A stretch of DNA of 8,656 nucleotides from Clostridia bacterium (lineage in GTDB: Bacteria; Bacillota; Clostridia; Monoglobales; Firm-18): contig JAFQVC010000125.1 in NCBI GenBank assembly GCA_017408205.1, positions 1 through 8,656 of the forward strand. The letters are read 5' to 3'. This document shows positions 1 through 6,700 of the stretch, piece by piece (positions within the stretch are counted from its first letter, which is position 1; each line of letters starts with the position of its first letter). A model generated the notes under the pieces. The model was not told the DNA's origin, searched no databases, and saw only the letters and a list, made by a program, of their open reading frames with translations. A program made the translations under genes and the position numbers.

Positions 1-4
1 AAGT

Positions 5-12
5 AAGGAGGT
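5..12 (+). promoter_or_regulatory. Ribosome binding site of glgD
   Basis: AAGGAGGT is a near-perfect Shine-Dalgarno sequence, with GGAGG ending 8 bases before the ATG at 20. It selects that ATG over the in-frame ATG at 26, which would be 14 bases away. The first six bases read AAG TAA, which may be the last codon and stop of an upstream gene (glgC would be expected), so the site may overlap that stop. Confidence 0.85.
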
Positions 13-19
13 AATAGTT

Positions 20-1135
20 ATGGAAATGTTAGGTATTATTTTTTCAAATATTTATGATGCCGAAATGGGCGAACTGACAAAAAACAGAACTGTTGCTTCA
101 CTACCTTTCGGCGGACGTTACAGACAAGTTGACTTTACTCTTTCAAATATGGTAAATTCAAACGTAACAAAAGTTGGTATTATCACAAAATACAACTACC
201 AGTCACTAATGGACCATTTCGGAGATGCAAGTGACTGGGATTTAAACAGAAAAAACGGCGGTTTATACATTTTGCCACCCTTTGCATCAGGTGTAACTAC
301 TGTATATAAAGGAAAACTTGAGGCTTTAAATTCTGCCCTTATGTTCCTTAAATGTTCAAAAAGAGATTACGTTTTAATGTGTGACTCCACAGTTATCTGC
401 AACATTGATTTTGAAGAAGTTTTGAAATCTCACATTAAATCAGGTGCAACAATTACTGTTGTTGCAAACCAGGACTACCAGTCAAAAGACAATGTCAACA
501 ATGAACTGGTATTGAAGTTATTTAAAAACAAAGTTGTTGATATGGCGGTTAATTCTATTGTTAACGAGGGCGAATATACAGGTATGGGCATGTATATTAT
601 GAAAAGAACAGACTTAATAGAGATTATTGAAAGGTCTGTTTCTCACGGTCTTTGCCATTTCGAAAAAGATTTTCTTCAAAGACAGTACATTGCAGGTAAC
701 ATAACAATTAACTGTTACAAGTTTGACGACGTTGTTTTAAGAAACAGAAACATAACAACTTATTTTAAAAACAACTTATCACTAATAGACAAGAAAGTGC
801 AAAAGAGCATATTTAAAAAGTCTGCTCCTATCTACACAAAGGTACGTGACGAAGCACCAACATTCTATGAAAGCGGTTGTTCTGTTAAAGACTGCATTTT
901 AGCAGACGGTTGTATAATTAAAGGCGAAATCGAAAACAGCGTAATTTTCAGAGACGTAGTAATAGAGGAAGGCGCAGTAGTTAAAAATTCAATTATCAAT
1001 CAGGGAACAGTTATTAAAAAAGGCGCAAATCTTGTTAATGTTATTACTGATAAAGACGTTACTGTAAACGAAAATACAGTTTTGGCGGGAGCATCTCAGT
1101 TACCGCTTATAATAGGAAAAGGCAATATAGTTTAA
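20..1135 (+). CDS. glgD: Glucose-1-phosphate adenylyltransferase subunit GlgD
   Basis: A 371-residue cytosolic protein of the ADP-glucose pyrophosphorylase family, regulatory-type subunit GlgD. In Bacillota it pairs with GlgC to make ADP-glucose from glucose-1-phosphate and ATP (family knowledge). Residues about 1-250 form the nucleotidyltransferase domain, with the PFGGRYRQVDFTLSN block and the GDASDWDLNR block typical of GlgD. Residues about 285-371 are a left-handed beta-helix with hexapeptide-like repeats (CSVKDCILADGCIIKG, VVIEEGAVVKNSIIN). The glycine-rich GGxGTRL ATP loop of GlgC is absent: the N-terminus reads MLGIIFSNIYDAEMGEL. By eye, the catalytic Asp of GlgC aligns with Thr124 in CDSTVICNID (121-130). 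Both changes fit a subunit with little or no activity of its own. A 15-base gap precedes glgA. Length is normal for GlgD. The start is fixed by the strong ribosome binding site at 5-12. Confidence 0.95.
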   Translation: MEMLGIIFSNIYDAEMGELTKNRTVASLPFGGRYRQVDFTLSNMVNSNVTKVGIITKYNYQSLMDHFGDASDWDLNRKNGGLYILPPFASGVTTVYKGKLEALNSALMFLKCSKRDYVLMCDSTVICNIDFEEVLKSHIKSGATITVVANQDYQSKDNVNNELVLKLFKNKVVDMAVNSIVNEGEYTGMGMYIMKRTDLIEIIERSVSHGLCHFEKDFLQRQYIAGNITINCYKFDDVVLRNRNITTYFKNNLSLIDKKVQKSIFKKSAPIYTKVRDEAPTFYESGCSVKDCILADGCIIKGEIENSVIFRDVVIEEGAVVKNSIINQGTVIKKGANLVNVITDKDVTVNENTVLAGASQLPLIIGKGNIV

Positions 1136-1136
1136 T

Positions 1137-1142
1137 GGGGGA
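1137..1142 (+). promoter_or_regulatory. Ribosome binding site of glgA
   Basis: GGGGGA lies directly after the glgD stop (TAA 1133-1135) and 8 bases before the ATG at 1151. The whole 15-base gap between glgD and glgA is taken up by this site and its spacer, leaving no room for a separate promoter or terminator. Confidence 0.7.
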
Positions 1143-1150
1143 CATCATTT

Positions 1151-2596
1151 ATGAAAATACTTTATGCAGCAAGTGAGGGTGCGCCCTTTATAAAAACAGG
1201 AGGTCTTGGCGACGTTGCGGAAGCGTTACCTTTGGAGTTGTGCAAAATTGACGGCAATGAAATTGTAGTTTTTTTGCCCTTTTACAAAGCAGTAAAAGAA
1301 AACGACAAATATGATTTCGAATTTGTGACATCTTTTGAAATGCCTCTTGCATGGCGTAACCTGTACTGCGGATTATACAAATACAGAGAAAAAAACAAAA
1401 GAAAAGCTGTGACTTATTATTTTATCGACAACGAATACTATTTCTGCAGAAATTCCTGTTACGGACATATTGACGACGGTGAAATTTTTGCGTACTTTTC
1501 AAAAGCGGTTTTAGAGGCATTACAGTACATTGATTTTGTGCCCGATATTATTCACTGTAACGACTGGCAAACAGCATATATTCCGTTATTTTACAAGGAA
1601 TTCTACAGTAAAATTGAAAAGTTATCAAACATTAAAACTGTATTTACTATTCACAATATAGAATATCAGGGAAAAGCGGATAATTCATTTTTGTCAGAAG
1701 TTTTGGGAGTAGGAGAGGAATGGAGAGGTGTTGTAACCTTTGGCGACTGCGTAAATGCAATGAAGAGCGCAGTTGTATTATGCGACAAACTTACAACAGT
1801 TTCGCCCACTTATTCCTGTGAAATACTTTACGCTTATTTTGCTCATGGTCTTGAAAACATTTTAAGTGAAAACAGATACAAATTGTCCGGTATTGTTAAC
1901 GGAATTAATACCGATGTATTTAATCCGAAAACAGACAAAAATCTGTATATGAATTACAACAGTGTGGATTTAAAGGGAAAAACAGAGGATAAACTGTTCT
2001 TGCAGCAACAATTAGGACTTGAGGTAAATGCTGACATTCCCGTTTTTGCAATTATTTCAAGGCTTGTGGCACACAAGGGCATTGACCTTGTTGAAAAAAT
2101 TATGAATGAACTGTCACGCCACAGAATTCAACTTATAATTCTTGGTACAGGGGACGCACAGTTTGAGGACACATTTAAGTATTACGACTATGTTTGTCAC
2201 GACAAAATTTCAGCAAACATTAAATTTGACGGAAAACTGGCAAGTCAGGTATATGCAGGTGCAGACTTCTTGCTTATGCCCTCCAAAAGTGAGCCTTGCG
2301 GTTTATCGCAGATGATTGCTATGAGATACGGTACAATCCCTATTGTCCGCGAAACAGGCGGTCTTTTTGACACAGTTTTACCACTTAATACAGAAACTCT
2401 TGAGGGTTACGGTTTTACTTTTAAGACCTACGATGCGAACGATTTGTTAGATGCAATAAACAGAGCAGAAACCTTCTATTACAACAAGGAAAAACGTGAA
2501 AAAGTTATAAAGAAGTTATTACGATTAAATCTTGACTGGAAACAGTCTGCACAAAAATATATGGAACTATACGAAAGCACAGGAAAGGAATATTGA
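1151..2596 (+). CDS. glgA: Glycogen synthase (ADP-glucose type)
   Basis: A 481-residue GT5 glycogen synthase that transfers glucose from ADP-glucose to the non-reducing end of an alpha-1,4-glucan in the cytosol. The two Rossmann-like halves of a GT-B fold are both complete. The N-terminal KTGGL motif that binds the nucleotide sugar is at residues 15-19, and HCNDWQTA is the usual mid-domain block. The C-terminal half has SRLVAHKG (303-310), whose Arg304 and Lys309 match the catalytic Arg/Lys pair of the family. It also has SEPCGLSQ (380-387) with Glu381 and Cys383, and the second glycine loop RETGGL (400-405). Length is normal (about 480). It sits between glgD and glgP with gaps of 15 and 2 bases, so it is surely co-expressed with them. 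The T7 run at 1269-1275 is inside the frame and does not break it. Nothing is truncated. Confidence 0.97.
   Translation: MKILYAASEGAPFIKTGGLGDVAEALPLELCKIDGNEIVVFLPFYKAVKENDKYDFEFVTSFEMPLAWRNLYCGLYKYREKNKRKAVTYYFIDNEYYFCRNSCYGHIDDGEIFAYFSKAVLEALQYIDFVPDIIHCNDWQTAYIPLFYKEFYSKIEKLSNIKTVFTIHNIEYQGKADNSFLSEVLGVGEEWRGVVTFGDCVNAMKSAVVLCDKLTTVSPTYSCEILYAYFAHGLENILSENRYKLSGIVNGINTDVFNPKTDKNLYMNYNSVDLKGKTEDKLFLQQQLGLEVNADIPVFAIISRLVAHKGIDLVEKIMNELSRHRIQLIILGTGDAQFEDTFKYYDYVCHDKISANIKFDGKLASQVYAGADFLLMPSKSEPCGLSQMIAMRYGTIPIVRETGGLFDTVLPLNTETLEGYGFTFKTYDANDLLDAINRAETFYYNKEKREKVIKKLLRLNLDWKQSAQKYMELYESTGKEY
2581..2590 (+). promoter_or_regulatory. Ribosome binding site that decides the glgP start
   Basis: AGGAAAGGAA lies in the last codons of glgA. 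Its AAGGAA part ends 8 bases before the ATG at 2599, a normal spacing, but only 2 bases before the in-frame TTG at 2593. The ATG at 2599 is therefore the better start, leaving a 2-base gap after the glgA stop (TGA 2594-2596) and suggesting translational coupling. Confidence 0.7.
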
Positions 2597-2598
2597 TA

Positions 2599-5010
2599 AT
2601 GAAACTAACTCAGGAAGCAGGACTTAATTTATTAAACAACGAATGTATGGAAAATTTCGGATGCACAATTAAAGACGCATCTGAAATACAGGTGTATAAA
2701 GCACTATGTAAAGCAGTAAAAAGCCTTCTCACTAAAAAATACGCTGATTTTAACAGCGACGTGGTAGAAAAAGGAGGCAAACAGGTTTACTATATGTCAA
2801 TGGAATTTTTAGTTGGTACTTCTCTTAAAAACAACCTTTACAATTTAGGGGTTACTAATGTTTTTGAAAAAGTGCTTTCAAAATACGGCTTTGACATTGA
2901 AAAATTATATGCTTTAGAACCTGACGCAGGTCTTGGAAACGGAGGTCTTGGACGCCTTGCATCTTGCTACATGGACTCCTGCACAAGTGTTGGAATTCCT
3001 GCTACGGGTTTTTCAATCAGATATGAATTTGGTATCTTTAAGCAAAAAATTGTTGACGGCTGGCAGATGGAGTTCCCTGATGACTGGTTGTCTATGGGTG
3101 ACGTATGGCTTAACTGCAGAGAAGATGACAGTATAGAAGTAAAATTCGGCGGTATTGCTCAGGAATCTTTTGAAAATGGAAATTACAAAGTAGAACACAA
3201 GGATTACATTTCCGTTATGGCTGTACCTTATGACTTATTTATTTCAGGGCACAACAGCGAAGCAGTTAACAAACTTGTTTTATGGAGTGCAAAGTCACCG
3301 AACAGAATTGATATGTCTGCATTTTCAAGAGGTGATTATGCAAAAGCATTAGAGCAAAACACAATAGCAGAAGTAATTTCGAAAGTACTATACCCTGCTG
3401 ACGAGCACATTGAGGGCAAGACCTTAAGATTAAGACAACAGTATTTCTTTGTTTCTGCATCACTTCAAAGTGTTGTTAAGGCTCACTACAAAAAATACAA
3501 AACCCTTGACAATTTTGCGGATTTAGCGGCTATTCATATTAACGACACACATCCTGCTTTATGTGTTCCTGAATTAATGAGAATTCTTATGGACGAATAC
3601 GGCTACGGCTGGGATCAGGCGTGGGATATTACCACTAAAACTTTGTCATATACAAACCATACAGTTATGAGCGAAGCCTTAGAAAGATGGAATATGCACT
3701 TGTTTAACCAGCAGTTGCCACGTATTTACCAGATAGTTTGTGAAATCAACAGACGCTTAAATGAACTGTTAAACAGCAATTATCCAGGTGACATTCCTAA
3801 AATTGAATATATGTCAGTTATTGCAAACGGCGAAGTTAGAATGGCAAACCTTTGTCTTGCTTGTTGCCACAGCGTAAACGGCGTATCAAAATTACATTCT
3901 GAAATTTTAAAGCAGTCTATTTTTAATGATTATTACAACATTATGCCTGATAAATTTTTGAATGTAACAAACGGTATTGCATACAGAAGATGGCTTTGTC
4001 AGTCTAATCCTCTCCTTACCGATTATTTAAAAGAATTAATCGGTAACGGATTTATAAAAGATGCTACAAAGTTAGAAAAACTAATGGATTACTATGACGA
4101 CAAAGAAGTGCTTAATAAATTAAGTGAAATCAAGCATCAGAACAAACTTCGTCTTGCTAAATATATTGAAGAGGTTAACGGAATTAAGGTTAATCCAGAT
4201 TCAATATTTGACGTGCAGATTAAGAGACTTCACGAATACAAAAGACAACTTTTAAATGTTTTGCATATTATTTATCTTTACAACAAATTAAAAGAAAATC
4301 CTAATCTTGACATACCGCCAAGAACATTCATTTTTGCGGCAAAAGCGTCAAGCGGTTATTTAATGGCTAAACAGATTATAAGGTTAATTCACGCCGTTGC
4401 AGATGTTGTTAACTCCGACCTTGACATTGGCGGTAAAATCAAAGTTGTATTTATTGAAGATTATAAGGTTTCTCTTGCAGAAATTATTATTCCTGCTGCC
4501 GACATTTCAGAACAGATTTCAATTGCAGGTAAAGAAGCATCAGGAACCGGTAATATGAAACTTATGATTAACGGTGCAGTTACAATCGGTACAATGGACG
4601 GTGCCAATGTTGAGATTTTTGAACAGGTAGGAGAAGAAAATATGTTCCTGTTCGGTCTGTCATCACAAGAGGTTGAGGAGTTATGGAGAAGAGGCTACCA
4701 TCCTCAGGATTACTATAACAGCAACCCTGAACTTAAAAAAGTGGTTGATATGCTTGACAATGGTGCTTTAGGCACAACCTTTACAGATATCAAAAACTCA
4801 TTACTAAACGGTAATTACGGTGTTGCAGATGCTTATATGACACTTGCTGATTTTGACTCTTATGTTAAGGCGCACCAAAGAGTGTCCGAAACATACAAAG
4901 ACCAGAAGAAGTTTAACAATATGTCACTGGTAAACATTGCAAAAGCGGGAATTTTCTCATCTGACCGTTCAGTAAAAGAATACGCAAAAAATATTTGGAA
5001 TATAAAGTGA
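2599..5010 (+). CDS. glgP: Glycogen/alpha-glucan phosphorylase
   Basis: An 803-residue GT35 phosphorylase that uses phosphate to release glucose-1-phosphate from the ends of alpha-1,4-glucan chains, with pyridoxal phosphate as cofactor, in the cytosol. The N-terminal half has GLGNGGLGRLASCYMDS from residue 111 and the INDTHP block (NDTHP at 315-319). The C-terminal half has TNGIAYRRWL (from 457), KRLHEYKRQ (542-550) with the basic residues that handle phosphate, and the family signature EASGTGNMK ending in Lys654, the lysine expected to hold pyridoxal phosphate. About 800 residues is usual for bacterial GlgP, which lacks the regulatory N-terminal extension of animal enzymes. The start was chosen from the ribosome binding site at 2581-2590; a TTG at 2593 would add only two residues. 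It follows glgA by 2 bases and precedes the GH13 gene by 4. MalP-type maltodextrin specificity cannot be excluded from sequence, but the operon supports glycogen. Confidence 0.96.
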   Translation: MKLTQEAGLNLLNNECMENFGCTIKDASEIQVYKALCKAVKSLLTKKYADFNSDVVEKGGKQVYYMSMEFLVGTSLKNNLYNLGVTNVFEKVLSKYGFDIEKLYALEPDAGLGNGGLGRLASCYMDSCTSVGIPATGFSIRYEFGIFKQKIVDGWQMEFPDDWLSMGDVWLNCREDDSIEVKFGGIAQESFENGNYKVEHKDYISVMAVPYDLFISGHNSEAVNKLVLWSAKSPNRIDMSAFSRGDYAKALEQNTIAEVISKVLYPADEHIEGKTLRLRQQYFFVSASLQSVVKAHYKKYKTLDNFADLAAIHINDTHPALCVPELMRILMDEYGYGWDQAWDITTKTLSYTNHTVMSEALERWNMHLFNQQLPRIYQIVCEINRRLNELLNSNYPGDIPKIEYMSVIANGEVRMANLCLACCHSVNGVSKLHSEILKQSIFNDYYNIMPDKFLNVTNGIAYRRWLCQSNPLLTDYLKELIGNGFIKDATKLEKLMDYYDDKEVLNKLSEIKHQNKLRLAKYIEEVNGIKVNPDSIFDVQIKRLHEYKRQLLNVLHIIYLYNKLKENPNLDIPPRTFIFAAKASSGYLMAKQIIRLIHAVADVVNSDLDIGGKIKVVFIEDYKVSLAEIIIPAADISEQISIAGKEASGTGNMKLMINGAVTIGTMDGANVEIFEQVGEENMFLFGLSSQEVEELWRRGYHPQDYYNSNPELKKVVDMLDNGALGTTFTDIKNSLLNGNYGVADAYMTLADFDSYVKAHQRVSETYKDQKKFNNMSLVNIAKAGIFSSDRSVKEYAKNIWNIK

Positions 5011-5011
5011 T
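5004..5011 (+). promoter_or_regulatory. Weak, extended-type ribosome binding site of the GH13 gene
   Basis: AAAGTGAT spans the end of glgP (TGA 5008-5010). Its GTGAT part can pair with the AUCAC stretch of the 16S rRNA 3' end, in a register that fits the ATG at 5015, but there is no GGAGG core. Expression of the GH13 gene may therefore rely on coupling to glgP translation. This is an inference from spacing. Confidence 0.35.
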
Positions 5012-5014
5012 ATA

Positions 5015-6700
5015 ATGCGAATTTTATACAACAGCAAAGATTTAAAATTTAAAAAACCTTTTGGTTGTGTACGGGAAAATGAAAATTGTGAGATTTCCGT
5101 CCACATTCCTGTAACTGTAAACACATTATCCGTAAGACTTGTTCTTACGGATGATTGCGGTTTGTGCGAAAAATTTGATTTTGCCAAAAGCGGACAATAT
5201 GAAATGTACGAAATATTTACCTGTGATTTCAGTATTAAAAAAACAGGTCTTTATTTCTATTACTTTGAAATTGATGGGAAAGAATCAAGTTTTCGGCTTT
5301 TTAAATACGGGTACAGCGATACTAATATTGAAGACGGGGATATGTGGCAGATTTCCTGCATACCTGGCGATTATAAAACTCCCGAAAGATTTAAGGGCGG
5401 AGTTATGTATCAGATTTTCCCCGACAGATTTAACGCTTACGGGCAGTGTGATTTATCGGAAAAATTACAGCCTTTTACTGTTCACCAGAACAAAAATGAT
5501 ATTCCTGACCATCTGCCAAATCAGTACGGTGAGATTACAAACAGCGACTTTTTTGGCGGTAATTTTAAAGGAATAGAGGAAAAACTTGATTATTTAAAAG
5601 ATTTAGGCGTTAAAATTATATATTTAAATCCTGTTTTTAAAGCATACTCAAATCACAGATACGATACTTACGATTACAAAACCATTGACCCTATGCTTGG
5701 AACTTACGATGATTTTGTAAATCTTTGCAAAAGTGCAAAAGAGGTTGGAATAAGCATAATTTTAGACGGGGTATTTTCTCACACGGGAAGCAACAGTATT
5801 TATTTCAATGACGCGGTTACCAATCCCCAGTCCCAGTACAAAGAGTGGTATCAGTTTAAAAACTATCCAAATGAATATGACTGTTGGTGGGGAATAAAGA
5901 CCCTTCCTAATGTTAACGAAATGACCCCCTCTTATATTGATTACATCATAACGGGTGAAGACAGCGTTATTAAGTACTGGTTAGATGCAGGAGCAGGTGG
6001 TTTTCGTCTTGATGTAGCAGACGAACTTCCGGACGAATTTATATATTTATTACGGAAACGGGTAAAAGAGATAAATCCCGAGGCAATAGTAATAGGGGAA
6101 GTGTGGGAGGATGCTTCAAATAAAGAAAGTTACGGAGTAAGAAGAAGATACTTTACAGGCCCCGAACTTGATACTGTTATGAATTATCCTTTTAAAAACA
6201 GTATATTGGACTATGTTTCAAATAACATTTCAGGTGAGCAGTTTTCTAAAAACATTATGACAATTGTTGAAAACTACCCTAAAGATTCAGTAGATTGTTT
6301 AATGAACAGTATTTCTACTCACGATACAGTAAGGGCTCTTACTTTTCTTGGTAACCAAAAAGAACTTCTTAAAACCGCAATGTTTTTACAGTTTGTTCTT
6401 CCCGGGATTACATGCATATATTACGGTGACGAGATAGGTATGGAGGGTGGCAGAGACCCCTTTAACAGAGGTTACTTTAAATGGGACTGTATTGATAACG
6501 ACTTGCTTTCTTATGTAAAAAGTTTAGCAGAAATTAAAAATAAATACACACAGTTACAGACGGGAAATGTTAATGTTTACTGTGAAGATGATGTTTTATA
6601 TATTAAAAGAGATAATTTGCTTTGCATAGTAAACGGAAAAGCAGAAGATGACAAAACTATATTTAATTACAGGGGCTTGATTATTAAATGGACAGACTGA
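5015..6700 (+). CDS. GH13 alpha-glucan hydrolase (neopullulanase / amylopullulanase-like)
   Basis: A 561-residue glycoside hydrolase of family 13. Residues 1 to about 110 form a beta-rich N-terminal domain like the CBM34-type module of neopullulanases and cyclomaltodextrinases. The (beta/alpha)8 domain starts near GGVMYQIFPDRF (about 128). The catalytic set is intact: region I DGVFSHTG (251-258, with Ser255 where Asn is more usual), region II GGFRLDVADE (328-337, nucleophile Asp333), region III GEVWEDAS (from 361, acid/base Glu362), and region IV STHDTVR (434-440, Asp437). LNPVFKAYSNHRYDTYDY (204-221) and GDEIGMEGGRDPFNRGYFKWD are also typical of this group. The C-terminal beta domain looks short (about 60 residues). 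There is no signal peptide, so the enzyme should act inside the cell. Beside glgP it plausibly hydrolyses alpha-1,6 branches or short maltodextrins left by phosphorolysis, but 1,4 versus 1,6 specificity cannot be read from the sequence. It lies 4 bases after glgP and overlaps the next gene by 13 bases. Confidence 0.9.
   Translation: MRILYNSKDLKFKKPFGCVRENENCEISVHIPVTVNTLSVRLVLTDDCGLCEKFDFAKSGQYEMYEIFTCDFSIKKTGLYFYYFEIDGKESSFRLFKYGYSDTNIEDGDMWQISCIPGDYKTPERFKGGVMYQIFPDRFNAYGQCDLSEKLQPFTVHQNKNDIPDHLPNQYGEITNSDFFGGNFKGIEEKLDYLKDLGVKIIYLNPVFKAYSNHRYDTYDYKTIDPMLGTYDDFVNLCKSAKEVGISIILDGVFSHTGSNSIYFNDAVTNPQSQYKEWYQFKNYPNEYDCWWGIKTLPNVNEMTPSYIDYIITGEDSVIKYWLDAGAGGFRLDVADELPDEFIYLLRKRVKEINPEAIVIGEVWEDASNKESYGVRRRYFTGPELDTVMNYPFKNSILDYVSNNISGEQFSKNIMTIVENYPKDSVDCLMNSISTHDTVRALTFLGNQKELLKTAMFLQFVLPGITCIYYGDEIGMEGGRDPFNRGYFKWDCIDNDLLSYVKSLAEIKNKYTQLQTGNVNVYCEDDVLYIKRDNLLCIVNGKAEDDKTIFNYRGLIIKWTD
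5125..5155 (+). repeat. 13-bp inverted repeat (hairpin) inside the GH13 gene
   Basis: Arms 5125-5137 and 5143-5155 pair over 13 positions, with one G-U wobble (5127 with 5153), around the 5-base loop CTTGT. The core arms ATCCGTAAG and CTTACGGAT (5128-5136 and 5144-5152) are perfectly complementary. It begins 110 bases into the coding sequence, over codons for roughly residues 37-47 (LSVRLVLTDDC). No T run follows it, so it is not an ordinary intrinsic terminator. The pairing is read directly from the sequence; any function is unknown. Confidence 0.7.

Noticed and set aside
1180..1191. AGGG-TGCG-CCCT short hairpin near the start of glgA
   Set aside because: Only four pairs, imposed by the conserved SEGAPF codons. 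Too weak to call a feature.
1269..1275. T7 run in glgA as a slippage or frameshift site
   Set aside because: The frame continues through conserved glgA sequence on both sides, and a run of seven is common in an AT-rich genome. There is no sign of a programmed shift.
2593..2601. TTG at 2593 as the glgP start, overlapping the glgA stop
   Set aside because: The ribosome binding sequence AAGGAA ends only 2 bases before this TTG but 8 bases before the ATG at 2599, so the ATG is the natural start.
2933..3463. Short open frames inside glgP (2933-3136 plus, 3013-3198 minus, 3266-3463 minus)
   Set aside because: All lie within the well-supported glgP frame, show no recognisable domain, and have no convincing ribosome binding site. 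They are shadows of glgP.
4969..5576. Open frames at 4969-5187 (minus) and 5139-5576 (plus)
   Set aside because: They overlap the end of glgP and the GH13 gene in other frames, and their products are low-complexity, hydrophobic-biased translations without family features.
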